Assembly (NCBI GenBank): GCA_965246745.1
Contig: OZ251980.1
Location: forward strand, 3,472,001 to 3,536,000
DNA from: JANXMY01 sp965246745
GTDB taxonomy: Bacteria > Armatimonadota > Armatimonadia > Armatimonadales > Capsulimonadaceae
Reading direction: 5' to 3'
DNA: 64,000 nt
A program made the translations under genes and the position numbers. Positions 18,336 to 26,686 of the stretch are shown here, piece after piece. Position 1 is the stretch's first letter. Each line of letters opens with the position of its first letter. The notes under the pieces are model-generated. The model did no database searches, was not told the DNA's origin, and worked only from the letters and a program-made list of their open reading frames with translations.

Positions 18336-19799
18336 ATGCGCCTGAATTCACGGCGGCTGTTCGGACTTCGCATCTCCGTCTTAATCGCTTTGCTGGCCGC
18401 CTGCGTCGCGCTTACTTGTTCAGCCTCGGCGCATCCGATGGGAAACTTTGCGATCTGCCATTACGCGCGGCTTCAAGCAGACACCCGCGACATCAAGGTC
18501 CGCTACATCATTGACATGGCGGAGATCCCGACGCTCAGCGAAAAAGAGACGCTTGACGCCGACCATAACGGGAGTATCAGCCCGGCGGAAAAAGCGAGTT
18601 ACCTTGCGGCCCGCGCCGCGCAGCTTGCGTCCGGCGTTACGCTGACCCTCAGCGGCAAGCCCGTCGCCCTGACTCTTCTTGGCAGCGAGCTGCGCTTGTC
18701 GCCGGGCGCGGGGGGACTGGAAACACTCAAAATGACGCTGGACTGGTCGGCGGCGACTCCGGCAGGAGCGCACGACATCGGCTGGGAGGACCGCAACTAC
18801 CCGTCGCGAACCGGGTGGAAAGAAATCGTCGCGGCGAACGGAGACGGGGTTGCGCTGCAAGGTGCGTCCGCCTACAGCCTGGACCGCAGCCGGGGGCTGA
18901 GCGTTTACCCGCCCGGCGTCGTCCCGCCCCAGGACACCGAGGCGCACTTCTCGACGGTCCCGGCGGCAGCGGCGGCGGCGTCCTCCGGGGCCGCCCCGGC
19001 GGCGGCGCAGAGCGGAACGCCTCGTGACCTTTTCACGCAGGCCATCGCCCGCCGGAGCCTGACGCCCGCCGCTCTGCTGCTTGGGGTTTTGCTGGCGTTT
19101 GTTTTCGGCGCGTTCCATGCGCTCTCGCCGGGTCACGGCAAAACAATGGTCGCGGCCTACCTGGTCGGGTCACGCGGCACAGCCCGGCACGCGGTGACGC
19201 TGGGGCTGATCGTCACGGTCACGCACACGCTCGGCGTCTTTGCACTGGGCCTGGTGACGCTGTTCGCGTCGCGGTATGTTGTCCCGGAGAAACTGTACCC
19301 GGTGCTGAGTGCCGTCAGCGGCCTCGCGGTCTTCGGCGTCGGGGTCTGGCTGCTGGTGTCCCGCCTCCGGGGCGTTCCGAGCGGCCACCACCATACGCAT
19401 GACCATGACCACCATGACCATGACCACCATGACCATGTTCACGGGCATGGGCCGGGGCAGCACACACACGACATTCCAGACGGACCGATTACGCTTCGCT
19501 CGCTGCTGGCTTTGGGGATTTCCGGCGGGATTGTGCCGTGCCCGTCAGCGCTGGTCGTGCTGCTGTCTGCTGTTGCCCTGCACCGCATCGCCTACGGCAT
19601 GGCACTGATTACGGCGTTCAGTATCGGGCTGGCTTCGGTGCTGATTGTGATTGGCCTCTTAGTCGTGTCCGCCCGGCATTGGTTTGAGCGCTTTCCTGCC
19701 GGCGAGGGCCTGCTCCGCCGCCTGCCTCTCCTGAGCGCCGCCGCCATTACGCTTATCGGGGTGATGCTGGTTATCCGCGCCGTCACAACCGGCGCGTAA
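18336..19799 (+). CDS. NicO/RcnA-type nickel-cobalt transporter with large exported N-terminal domain
   Basis: 487 residues. A signal peptide ending SASA precedes an exported domain of about 200 residues that begins HPMGNFAICHY and contains a complete EF-hand-type loop at 74-85 (DADHNGSISPAE). The C-terminal half has about six membrane segments with HALSPGHGKTM and GGIVPCPSALVVL, motifs of the NicO (RcnA/NicT-like) family. Between them lies a cytoplasmic loop at about 350-378 made mostly of His and Asp. The family exports or imports Ni or Co; direction is not readable here. A Shine-Dalgarno aaagga precedes ATG 18336. Confidence 0.85.
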   Translation: MRLNSRRLFGLRISVLIALLAACVALTCSASAHPMGNFAICHYARLQADTRDIKVRYIIDMAEIPTLSEKETLDADHNGSISPAEKASYLAARAAQLASGVTLTLSGKPVALTLLGSELRLSPGAGGLETLKMTLDWSAATPAGAHDIGWEDRNYPSRTGWKEIVAANGDGVALQGASAYSLDRSRGLSVYPPGVVPPQDTEAHFSTVPAAAAAASSGAAPAAAQSGTPRDLFTQAIARRSLTPAALLLGVLLAFVFGAFHALSPGHGKTMVAAYLVGSRGTARHAVTLGLIVTVTHTLGVFALGLVTLFASRYVVPEKLYPVLSAVSGLAVFGVGVWLLVSRLRGVPSGHHHTHDHDHHDHDHHDHVHGHGPGQHTHDIPDGPITLRSLLALGISGGIVPCPSALVVLLSAVALHRIAYGMALITAFSIGLASVLIVIGLLVVSARHWFERFPAGEGLLRRLPLLSAAAITLIGVMLVIRAVTTGA

Positions 19800-19925
19800 G
19801 CACAAAAGGAAAAAGGTGCAGAAGAAGGGATAGCCGATGACATCTGTGCCCATATTGCCCTTCTGTTATTGACGGGGTGTCAACAGCAGCAAGACAAACG
19901 AATGACTGACGAGGAATGCGAGGAA

Positions 19926-19998
19926 GCCGAAGACAGGATTCGAACCCGTGACCCGCTGTTTACAAAACAGCCGCTCTGGCCAACTGAGCTACTTCGGC
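19926..19998 (-). tRNA. tRNA-Thr(TGT)
   Basis: A 73-nt cloverleaf: GCCGAAG/CTTCGGC acceptor, GCTC/GAGC D stem, GCTGT/ACAGC anticodon stem with loop TTTGTAA (anticodon TGT) and ACGGG/CCTGT T stem. CCA is not encoded. Confidence 0.95.
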
Positions 19999-20058
19999 AA
20001 CACCTAAGTATAGACGATTTTCCGGCGGCTTGTCAAGAGATTTGTCGCCCTGCCGCGC

Positions 20059-21189
20059 TCACTCGTACAGCCGCCGGCTTGCCGCCCGCGCCTCGAACGC
20101 CGCCAAATCTGCCGCCCATCCTTCCGCAATCTCCGCGTAATTTCTGCCTGCGACAACGCCGTCATAAGCGGCTTGATTGACCAGCAGCGTCGTCAGCTTT
20201 TCCGGCTGCCAGGTGTGCGGATGCAGACGCCCCAAGACAAGCGCCAGGGTCAGCCCCACGCGCACGGCGTCAAGCGCGTCCCGGTCCGTGATCAAAATCT
20301 GCACGCCGCCGCAGCGCTCGCACGCAAACACGCTGACGCTCGGCGTGAAATAAGCCGGCACGAAGCGGACGCCGGGCAGGGCTTCGGCGTTCAGCGCGGC
20401 GGCAAACGCGCGAGGGTCAACAAAGGGAGCACCGACAATCTCAAACGGCGTGCCGGTGCCGCGCCCGACCGAGAGAGGCGTAAACTCCAAAAGCCCGACG
20501 CCGGGGTAGAGCGCCGCCGCGCCCAAGCGCCGCATGTTGGGCGACGGGTCGGTCCACAGCAGGCCCGTCGCGTCGTACCAGTCGCCGCGTGCCCAGCCCT
20601 CGCAGCGTATCACTTCGAGCGGGCAGGTGAGGCGCTTTTCGGCATGCAGCAGCCGGGCCAGCTCGCCTAAAGTTAAGCCGTGCCGGACGGGGAGGGGATG
20701 GCAGGCGACAAACGCCAGTTGGTCGGGGTCGGCCAGCGGTCCTTCGATATGCCGGCCCGTAATCGGATTGGGCCGGTCCAGCACAACAACCCGCTTTTGG
20801 TGGGCATCGGCGGCCAGCAGAATCTGATCCAGCGTGCTGAGATACGTATAAAAGCGGCAGCCGATGTCCTGAATATCAAAAACCAGCGTGTCCGTGTCCG
20901 CAAGCTGTTCGGCGGTCGGCTGTGTCCGCGCCCCGTACAGCGAAAACACCGGCAGGCCCGTGACGGCGTCCGTGCTGTCGGCGACCGACGGCTGATCGAA
21001 CTCGCCCCAAATGCCGTGCTCCGGGCCGAACAGCGCCGTGAGCGTAACCTGCGGGGCGGCATGGAGCGCATAAACGGTCGGCTGCCCGGAAAGTGTCCGG
21101 CCCGTGTGGTTTGTGACCAGGCCGACCCGGCTTCCCCGCAGCGCTCGAAAGCCGTCTCGCGCCAGCACGTCAATTCCTGTAAGCGTCAT
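20059..21189 (-). CDS. namZ: Exo-beta-N-acetylmuramidase NamZ (DUF1343 family)
   Basis: The protein has 376 residues and matches DUF1343/NamZ: GLVTNHTGRT, FGPEHGIWG, VFDIQDIGCRFYTYLST, DRPNPITG and the C-terminal GVGLLEFTPLSVGRGT are all family landmarks. NamZ enzymes release N-acetylmuramic acid from peptidoglycan fragments. No signal peptide is visible at the chosen start, so the location is uncertain; many homologues are exported. TACAAT ends 7 nt before the ATG (leaderless geometry). It is transcribed divergently from the rRNA methyltransferase gene, only 71 nt apart. Confidence 0.88.
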   Translation of the reverse strand: MTLTGIDVLARDGFRALRGSRVGLVTNHTGRTLSGQPTVYALHAAPQVTLTALFGPEHGIWGEFDQPSVADSTDAVTGLPVFSLYGARTQPTAEQLADTDTLVFDIQDIGCRFYTYLSTLDQILLAADAHQKRVVVLDRPNPITGRHIEGPLADPDQLAFVACHPLPVRHGLTLGELARLLHAEKRLTCPLEVIRCEGWARGDWYDATGLLWTDPSPNMRRLGAAALYPGVGLLEFTPLSVGRGTGTPFEIVGAPFVDPRAFAAALNAEALPGVRFVPAYFTPSVSVFACERCGGVQILITDRDALDAVRVGLTLALVLGRLHPHTWQPEKLTTLLVNQAAYDGVVAGRNYAEIAEGWAADLAAFEARAASRRLYE

Positions 21190-21196
21190 GGCGTGT

Positions 21197-21202
21197 ATTG
21201 TA
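21197..21202 (-). promoter_or_regulatory. -10 hexamer TACAAT, leaderless start of namZ
   Basis: Minus-strand TACAAT is separated from ATG 21189 by 7 nt, with no Shine-Dalgarno. Confidence 0.6.
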
Positions 21203-21248
21203 CCCGCACTCCGGCTCAGCCATTTATGGCCTGGGCCGGATGACCGGG

Positions 21249-21254
21249 TACAAT
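21249..21254 (+). promoter_or_regulatory. -10 hexamer TACAAT, leaderless start of the RlmI-like gene
   Basis: TACAAT is separated from ATG 21261 by 6 nt, with no Shine-Dalgarno and no clear -35. It mirrors the namZ signal 50 bp away on the other strand; both read GGTACAATA or a close variant. Confidence 0.62.
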
Positions 21255-21260
21255 AGCCCC

Positions 21261-22490
21261 ATGACCACTCCTTCCGCCCGCGCCCACCGGCCCGTCCCCC
21301 TTCCCGCCGTCAAGCTCAAGCCCCAGCGGCCCGAGCGGCTGCGCCATCCGTGGGTCTACGACAACGAAATCGCCGACGGCCCGCCGGAAGGCTTCGCCAA
21401 CGGCGGAGTCGTGCGCGTGCTCGACTCGCGCGGCAAGACCCTCGGGGCCGGGTACTTGAACCGCAAAAGCAAAATCGCCGTCCGGTATCTGTCCCGGCGG
21501 TCGGGCGAGGCGGTGGACGCCGGCTTTTGGCAGGCGCGGCTCGCCCGCGCCCACGCCTACCGGGCCGCCCATTACACGGGGAACGGCGGGACGCTGCCGG
21601 AAGCGTTTCGGCTGGTGCACGGCGAGGCCGACGGCCTGCCGGGCTTGATTGTGGACCGCTACGGGCCGTATTTGGTCGTGCAGTTTCTTGCGCTCGGCCT
21701 CGAACCCTGGCGCGGCGTGATTGTCGCCGCCCTGGCCGAGCAGCACTCGCCCGCCGGCATCTACGAGCGCTCGGACAGCGCCGTCCGAAAGCTGGAAGGC
21801 TTGGACGAGCGGGTGGGGACGCTGTTCGGCGAGCCGCCGCCCGACACGCTGACCCTGCACGACGACGGCGCGGCGCTTTTGGTTGATCTGAAGTCGGGGG
21901 CGAAAACGGGCTTGTTTTTGGACCAAATCCCGAACCAAAAAGCGGCGGCCCGGCAGGCGGCGGGGCGGGATGTGCTCAACTGCTTTTCGTATACCGGCGT
22001 GTTCGGCCTGCGGGCCGCGCTGGCCGGGGCGAACAGCGTCACGGAGGTCGAGATCAGCCCGGAGTTTAATGCGCTGAATAGCCGTCAATGGGCGCAGTCG
22101 GGCCTGAGCCTGCCCCATGAAGTCGTCACCGAGAATGTCTTTGATTACCTGCGTGCCCTGGAAGCGAAATCCTGCAAAACCGACATGATTGTGCTGGACC
22201 CGCCGGCGTTCACCAAAAACCGGAGCAGCCGGGACGGGGCGGTGCGCGGGTACAATGAAATCAACCGGGTCGCCCTGCGGCTTTTGAAGCCCGGCGGCGT
22301 CCTTGTGACCTGCTCGTGCTCGCATCACCTGTCCGCCCCCGAGTTCCGCGAGATCGTGCAAACGTCCGCCCGCGACGCCGGGCGCACCTTGAAGCTGATT
22401 GAAGGCCGGGGCCAACCCGCCGACCACCCGGTGCTTTTGGACGCCCCCGAATCCGAGTATTTGAAGTGCTTGATTTTAACGGTGGAGTAA
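21261..22490 (+). CDS. rlmI: RlmI-like class I SAM-dependent rRNA methyltransferase
   Basis: 409 residues. An N-terminal PUA-type RNA-binding region (RHPWVYDNEIAD, VRVLDSRGKTLGAGYLN) is followed by a THUMP-like linker (GEADGLPGLIVDRYG) and a Rossmann methyltransferase domain with NCFSYTGVFGLRAAL (SAM loop) and the catalytic-type motif LDPPAFTKN. This layout is that of RlmI/YccW, which makes 5-methylcytosine in 23S rRNA; exact target base is inferred. The start at 21261 is set by the TACAAT box; an open frame extends 63 nt further upstream without support. Confidence 0.85.
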   Translation: MTTPSARAHRPVPLPAVKLKPQRPERLRHPWVYDNEIADGPPEGFANGGVVRVLDSRGKTLGAGYLNRKSKIAVRYLSRRSGEAVDAGFWQARLARAHAYRAAHYTGNGGTLPEAFRLVHGEADGLPGLIVDRYGPYLVVQFLALGLEPWRGVIVAALAEQHSPAGIYERSDSAVRKLEGLDERVGTLFGEPPPDTLTLHDDGAALLVDLKSGAKTGLFLDQIPNQKAAARQAAGRDVLNCFSYTGVFGLRAALAGANSVTEVEISPEFNALNSRQWAQSGLSLPHEVVTENVFDYLRALEAKSCKTDMIVLDPPAFTKNRSSRDGAVRGYNEINRVALRLLKPGGVLVTCSCSHHLSAPEFREIVQTSARDAGRTLKLIEGRGQPADHPVLLDAPESEYLKCLILTVE

Positions 22491-22497
22491 AGGGAAA

Positions 22498-23142
22498 ATG
22501 GGAGACGTCTTAGCGGTCGTCGGCTCGGTTTTCGGCAGTTTGACTCTGCTGATTATTTTGGCCGCTTGGGGAAGCCGCACCCAAAACTGGCAAAAGCAAA
22601 TCGGTTCCCGGCGCATGGTGCTTCGAATGCCGCCGTTGACCCGGTTTGTATTCGGCGGCATCGGACTTTGGCTTGTGCTGACGCCGCTGTGGCTTATGGT
22701 ACGCAACATCAGAGATCGCGAAGGACTAGCATTGTTCTTGGTTTTCGAGCTGATGGCATGTGCGATGGGCAGCTTGTTCCTTTGGGGGGCCGGCTCCCGG
22801 CGCGAAATAGTCTTGGATACGGAGCGTCGTCACTATCGCTTCACGACTGGATGGGGACCGTGGACACATATCCGCGCTGGAGGCTTGGAAGATTTTTGCG
22901 GCGTTTTCGTCCGCATCGTAGACGCCAAAAATGGCGAGATTTATACTGTCGGACTGGCGTGGAAGCGCGGCGAGTTTGTTTGCCCGACGCTGGGAAACTT
23001 CCGGGCGCAGCCTCAAGCCAGGCTGAAGGCCGACGCACTGGCGTCGGAGATGTCTGCCGCGCTTGGTTTGCCGCTGGTTCCTGCGCCCCCGCCGGAAACC
23101 GTTAAAATCAGATTCCGGCGGGTTTCCGCGATTTCACGATGA
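22498..23142 (+). CDS. Hypothetical membrane protein
   Basis: The protein has 214 residues and the family is not recognised. There are three hydrophobic segments, at about 4-23, 50-68 and 76-96. They are followed by a soluble C-terminal domain with REIVLDTERRHYRFTTGWG, which resembles a PH-like/YdbT-type strand pattern. The start lies 7 nt after the methyltransferase stop, suggesting cotranscription. The last 20 residues are basic. No functional claim can be made. Confidence 0.6.
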   Translation: MGDVLAVVGSVFGSLTLLIILAAWGSRTQNWQKQIGSRRMVLRMPPLTRFVFGGIGLWLVLTPLWLMVRNIRDREGLALFLVFELMACAMGSLFLWGAGSRREIVLDTERRHYRFTTGWGPWTHIRAGGLEDFCGVFVRIVDAKNGEIYTVGLAWKRGEFVCPTLGNFRAQPQARLKADALASEMSAALGLPLVPAPPPETVKIRFRRVSAISR

Positions 23143-23190
23143 CCCTGATTTTGGCGGTGTAGTAAGATAACCAGCACTGAAAGTGCCGGG

Positions 23191-23697
23191 TCAGGGGTTC
23201 AATGCTACGACGGTGAGCTTGCCTGTATGCACGTCGTAAATGCAGCCGTGGACGGGGATGTGGCTCGGGACCCAGGGGTGGCTTTTGATGCGCTGTATCT
23301 GCTGCGTGAGGTGGGCTTCCAGGTCGGAAAACGCGTGAAACTGCTCCGGCGCGATAGAGTCGGTGCCCCGGCGGCGGCGAATGTCTTCGCGCAGGTCCTC
23401 GTCGCGGAATGTCTGCATGCCGCATTCGGTGTGGTTGATGACCAGAAACTCTTCCACGCCGAGGCGGTAATGGGCGACCAGAAGCGACCGAATGACATCT
23501 TCGGTCACGACCCCGCCGGCATTGCGGATCACATACGCCGCGCCCGGCGCAAGGCCGAGCGCCCGGTGCAGCGGGATACGGTAATCCATGCACGCCACCA
23601 GGGCCAGCTTGCGCTTCACCGGCGCGGCGGCCTGGGCGGCGTCGTACTCCTCAACAAATTCCGCATTGGCGGCCAGGACATCGCGAAGAACACTCAT
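23191..23697 (-). CDS. Beta-class carbonic anhydrase
   Basis: 168 residues, complete for the short beta-CA subgroup. Zinc ligands are Cys36 (ACMDYR), His89 and Cys92 (NHTECGM), and the Asp38-Arg40 dyad is present. It interconverts CO2 and bicarbonate in the cytoplasm. TAAACT ends 6 nt before ATG 23697, so the transcript is probably leaderless. It is divergent from the SDR gene, whose Shine-Dalgarno lies in the same 28-nt gap. Confidence 0.9.
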   Translation of the reverse strand: MSVLRDVLAANAEFVEEYDAAQAAAPVKRKLALVACMDYRIPLHRALGLAPGAAYVIRNAGGVVTEDVIRSLLVAHYRLGVEEFLVINHTECGMQTFRDEDLREDIRRRRGTDSIAPEQFHAFSDLEAHLTQQIQRIKSHPWVPSHIPVHGCIYDVHTGKLTVVALNP

Positions 23698-23703
23698 GCC
23701 GTT

Positions 23704-23709
23704 AGTTTA
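23704..23709 (-). promoter_or_regulatory. -10 hexamer TAAACT, leaderless start of carbonic anhydrase gene
   Basis: Minus-strand TAAACT is 6 nt before ATG 23697; no Shine-Dalgarno is present. Confidence 0.55.
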
Positions 23710-23725
23710 CCAGGAGAAAACGCAT

Positions 23726-24703
23726 TTGAAGACCTTGATTCTCGGCGGAACGCAGTTTGTCGGGCGGCACCTCGCCGAAGCCGCCCTGGCGCGGGGACAC
23801 GAAGTGACCCTGTTTCACCGGGGGCGCACCGGCCCGGAGCTGTTTCCCGACGCCGAGCATGTGCTCGGCGACCGGGACAGCGATGATTTGGAGATGCTGC
23901 GCGGGCGCACCTGGGACGCCGTATTGGACACCTGCGGCTACCTGCCGCGCGTGGTCCGCCGGTCCGCCGCGCTGCTGGCCCCGCACGCCGGGGCCTATGT
24001 GTTTATCTCGACAATTTCGGTCTATGCGGACTTCACAGCGCCCGGCCTCGACGAGACCGCCCCGCTCGGCGTTTGGGAGGACCCAAGCGCCGAAGCTGTG
24101 ACCAATAGCACTTATGGGCCGCTGAAAGCGCTGTGCGAGCAGGCTGTCGAAGAAGCATTTCCGGGCCGGAGCTTGATAGTTCGCCCCGGCTTCATCGCCG
24201 GGCCGTTTGACCCGACCGACCGCTTCACCTACTGGGTGCGGCGGGCTGCCCAGGGCGGCGAAATGGCGGCCCCCGGCACGCCCCGGCAGCCGCTGCAAAT
24301 CATTGACGCCCGCGACCTGGCGGTGTGGACACTTCAAATGCTGGAAGCCGGCACGGGGGGCATTTACAACGCCGCCGGCCCGGCGTCCCCGCTGACTTTC
24401 GGGGAGTTTTTAGAAGCGGCCCGCACCGTCAGCGGCAGCGATGCCCATCTGCACTGGGTTTCCGATGCGCTTTTGCAGGAACAGGGCATCACTCTGCCGC
24501 TGGCTGTCCCGGCGGACTCCGGCCTGGACGGCTTGATGACCGCAAGCCTCGCCAAAGCGCTGGCGCACGGCCTGACGTTCCGCCCTCTGGCCGAGACAAT
24601 CGCCGACACACTCGCGTGGGACCGCACCCGCCCGGCGGACGTGCCCCTGAAAGCCGGGCTGACCCCGGAGCGCGAGCAGGCGCTGCTGGCGCTTGCGAGT
24701 TGA
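23726..24703 (+). CDS. NAD-dependent epimerase/dehydratase family (extended SDR)
   Basis: 325 residues from a TTG start with aggag 9 nt upstream. The Rossmann motif is GGTQFVGRHL near the N-terminus and the YxxxK catalytic pair is YGPLK. It belongs to the atypical extended SDR group close to CSP41/sugar-nucleotide epimerases. The substrate cannot be predicted. The annotated open frame extends further upstream through the divergent promoter and is not used. No operon partner is clear; the next gene has its own TACAAT box. Confidence 0.82.
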   Translation: MKTLILGGTQFVGRHLAEAALARGHEVTLFHRGRTGPELFPDAEHVLGDRDSDDLEMLRGRTWDAVLDTCGYLPRVVRRSAALLAPHAGAYVFISTISVYADFTAPGLDETAPLGVWEDPSAEAVTNSTYGPLKALCEQAVEEAFPGRSLIVRPGFIAGPFDPTDRFTYWVRRAAQGGEMAAPGTPRQPLQIIDARDLAVWTLQMLEAGTGGIYNAAGPASPLTFGEFLEAARTVSGSDAHLHWVSDALLQEQGITLPLAVPADSGLDGLMTASLAKALAHGLTFRPLAETIADTLAWDRTRPADVPLKAGLTPEREQALLALAS

Positions 24704-24760
24704 GTCCCGAGTCAGCGCTCGTGTGAGTCCCGGCCCCTTGTTTTCGTGAGTCCGCCGTGG

Positions 24761-24766
24761 TACAAT
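24761..24766 (+). promoter_or_regulatory. -10 hexamer TACAAT before the DNA methyltransferase
   Basis: TACAAT is 9 nt before ATG 24776, implying a leader of only about 3 nt and no Shine-Dalgarno. Confidence 0.5.
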
Positions 24767-24775
24767 ACTGTGCTT

Positions 24776-25870
24776 ATGCCTACTCGCCCCGCCAAAACGC
24801 CGACCCCTCCGCTTCCCGTGAACCAAGTCCTCCTCGGCGACTGCGTGGAACAGATGAACGCCCTGCCGCCGAAATCGGTGGATTTGGTGTTCGCCGACCC
24901 GCCCTACAACATGCAGCTCGGCGGCGACTTGTGGCGGCCCGACAGCACCAAAGTGGACGCCGTCACCGACCCGTGGGACAAATTTAAATCGTTCGCCGAG
25001 TACGATGCGTTTACCCGCGCGTGGCTTTCCGCGTCCCGGCGGGTGCTGAAAGACACCGGGACGCTGTGGGTGATCGGCTCGTACCACAACATTTACCGGG
25101 TCGGGGCCGTTCTCATGGATGTCGGCTACTGGGTGCTGAACGACATTTGCTGGGTGAAGGCAAATCCGACGCCTCAGATGAAGGGAACGCGGTTCTGCAA
25201 CGCGCATGAAACGCTGCTGTGGGCGAAAAAGTCGGCGGACCAGAAAAAGTACACGTTCCACTACCACGGGCTGAAAGCCGGCAACGACGACAAGCAGATG
25301 CGCTCCGACTGGTACATTCCGCTTTGCTCCGGCGGCGAGCGCGAAACCCGCGACGGCAAAAAAGCGCACACGACCCAAAAGCCCGAAGCGCTCCTGCACC
25401 GGGTCCTGGCCGCCACCACCAACCCTGGCGACCTTGTCCTCGACCCGTTCTGCGGGACGGGCACGACGGCGGCGGTCGCCAAGCGCCTCGGCCGCAATTA
25501 TATCACGATTGACCGGGAGCCGGCGTATGTGGAAGTCGCCGAAGCGCGGCTCGCAAACATCCCGGAAGCGCTTTTAACATCGGGCGACGAAGGCGGGGTG
25601 CTGCTCGGCGGCCCCAAGCCGCGCGTGCCGTTTCTGTCGTTTGTCGAGGGCGGTGTGCTGCCGCCTGGGACACTCCTGCGGCTCAAAGGCACGGAGACAC
25701 GCGCCGTGGTCCATGCCGACGGCACGGTGTCGGCGATTGGGCAGCGCGGCTCCATCCACAAAGTCGCCGCCGCCTGCCTCGGCCTGCCGTCCGCGAACGG
25801 CTGGACTTTGTGGCTTTTCGACGCCGCCGGGGACGAGCGGCTGCTGGACAGTTTGCGGCCTGCGGGATAG
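24776..25870 (+). CDS. CcrM-like beta-class DNA methyltransferase (orphan)
   Basis: The protein has 364 residues. DPPY (motif IV) at 41-44 precedes the SAM-binding DPFCGTGTT (motif I) at about 223-231, the order of beta-class N6-adenine or N4-cytosine methyltransferases. After the catalytic domain a C-terminal RAMA-like segment of about 90 residues (RAVVHADGTVSAIGQRGSIH, GWTLWLF) matches the tail of CcrM/HinfI-type enzymes, which methylate GANTC. No restriction enzyme gene lies nearby, so it is an orphan methyltransferase that may have a regulatory role. The target GANTC is inference. Confidence 0.85.
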   Translation: MPTRPAKTPTPPLPVNQVLLGDCVEQMNALPPKSVDLVFADPPYNMQLGGDLWRPDSTKVDAVTDPWDKFKSFAEYDAFTRAWLSASRRVLKDTGTLWVIGSYHNIYRVGAVLMDVGYWVLNDICWVKANPTPQMKGTRFCNAHETLLWAKKSADQKKYTFHYHGLKAGNDDKQMRSDWYIPLCSGGERETRDGKKAHTTQKPEALLHRVLAATTNPGDLVLDPFCGTGTTAAVAKRLGRNYITIDREPAYVEVAEARLANIPEALLTSGDEGGVLLGGPKPRVPFLSFVEGGVLPPGTLLRLKGTETRAVVHADGTVSAIGQRGSIHKVAAACLGLPSANGWTLWLFDAAGDERLLDSLRPAG

Positions 25871-25879
25871 GAACCTCAC

Positions 25880-26686
25880 TTACACAAAAATCTCCCCGCG
25901 CAGGTACAGCGCGGCCCGCCCCGAGATGCCGACCCGCGTTTCCTGCACATCGCACCACAACTCCCCGCCGCGTGGGGAGACCTGCCGCGCGTAGAGCTTG
26001 GGTTTGCCGAGGCGCTCGGCCCAGTAGGGGGCCAGGGCGCAGTGGGTCGAGCCGGTGACGGGGTCCTCGGGAATGCCGAGGCCGGGGGCGAAGTAGCGCG
26101 ACACAAAATCGCAGTTCGTTCCCGGCGCGGTCGCGGCGACCCCGAGAGCGCCGAGCGGCGCAAGCGCAGCAAAGTCCGGCGTGAGGGCGCGGACATCGGC
26201 TTCGGCGTCGTACACGGCATAAAAGTTCGGGTTCTCGGCGCAAAAATACACTTCGCGCGGCGGGGTGCCGAGGCCCGCGAGCAGCGCCGCCGGGGCGTCT
26301 GCCGGCGCGAGCGCATGGCGCGGGAAGTCGAGTGTCAGCAAGCCGCCGCCGCCGCGCGTCACGGTCAGCGGCCCGTTCTGCGTGTGGAACTCGGCGCTGC
26401 CGAGGGCCGGGTCAATCGCGGTGAAGATCACAAACGCCGCCGCCAGCGTCGCATGCCCGCACAGCGGCACTTCAATGGTCGGCGTGAACCAGCGCAGGCC
26501 GAAGCCGCCCGGCTCGGGCACGAAAAACGCCGTTTCGGCCAGATTGTTTTCGGCGGCGATCCCCTGAAGCGCCGTGTCCGGCAGCCAGGCGCTCACGGGA
26601 ACCACGGCGGCCGGGTTGCCGCCGAACACGGCGCTGGTGAACGCATCCACCTGGTAAATAGCAAAGCGCGTCTTGGCCTCGGTCAT
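25880..26686 (-). CDS. PhzF family isomerase
   Basis: 268 residues with the PhzF fold: YQVDAFTSAVFGGNPAAVV at the start, the catalytic-type Glu in NLAETAFF, FTPTIEVPLCGHATLAAA, and GIPEDPVTGSTHCALAPYW near the C-terminus. Most homologues outside phenazine producers have unknown substrates. It starts within the aat stop codon (4-nt ATGA overlap), so the two are translationally coupled. No phenazine genes are present, so a phenazine role is unlikely. Confidence 0.88.
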   Translation of the reverse strand: MTEAKTRFAIYQVDAFTSAVFGGNPAAVVPVSAWLPDTALQGIAAENNLAETAFFVPEPGGFGLRWFTPTIEVPLCGHATLAAAFVIFTAIDPALGSAEFHTQNGPLTVTRGGGGLLTLDFPRHALAPADAPAALLAGLGTPPREVYFCAENPNFYAVYDAEADVRALTPDFAALAPLGALGVAATAPGTNCDFVSRYFAPGLGIPEDPVTGSTHCALAPYWAERLGKPKLYARQVSPRGGELWCDVQETRVGISGRAALYLRGEIFV

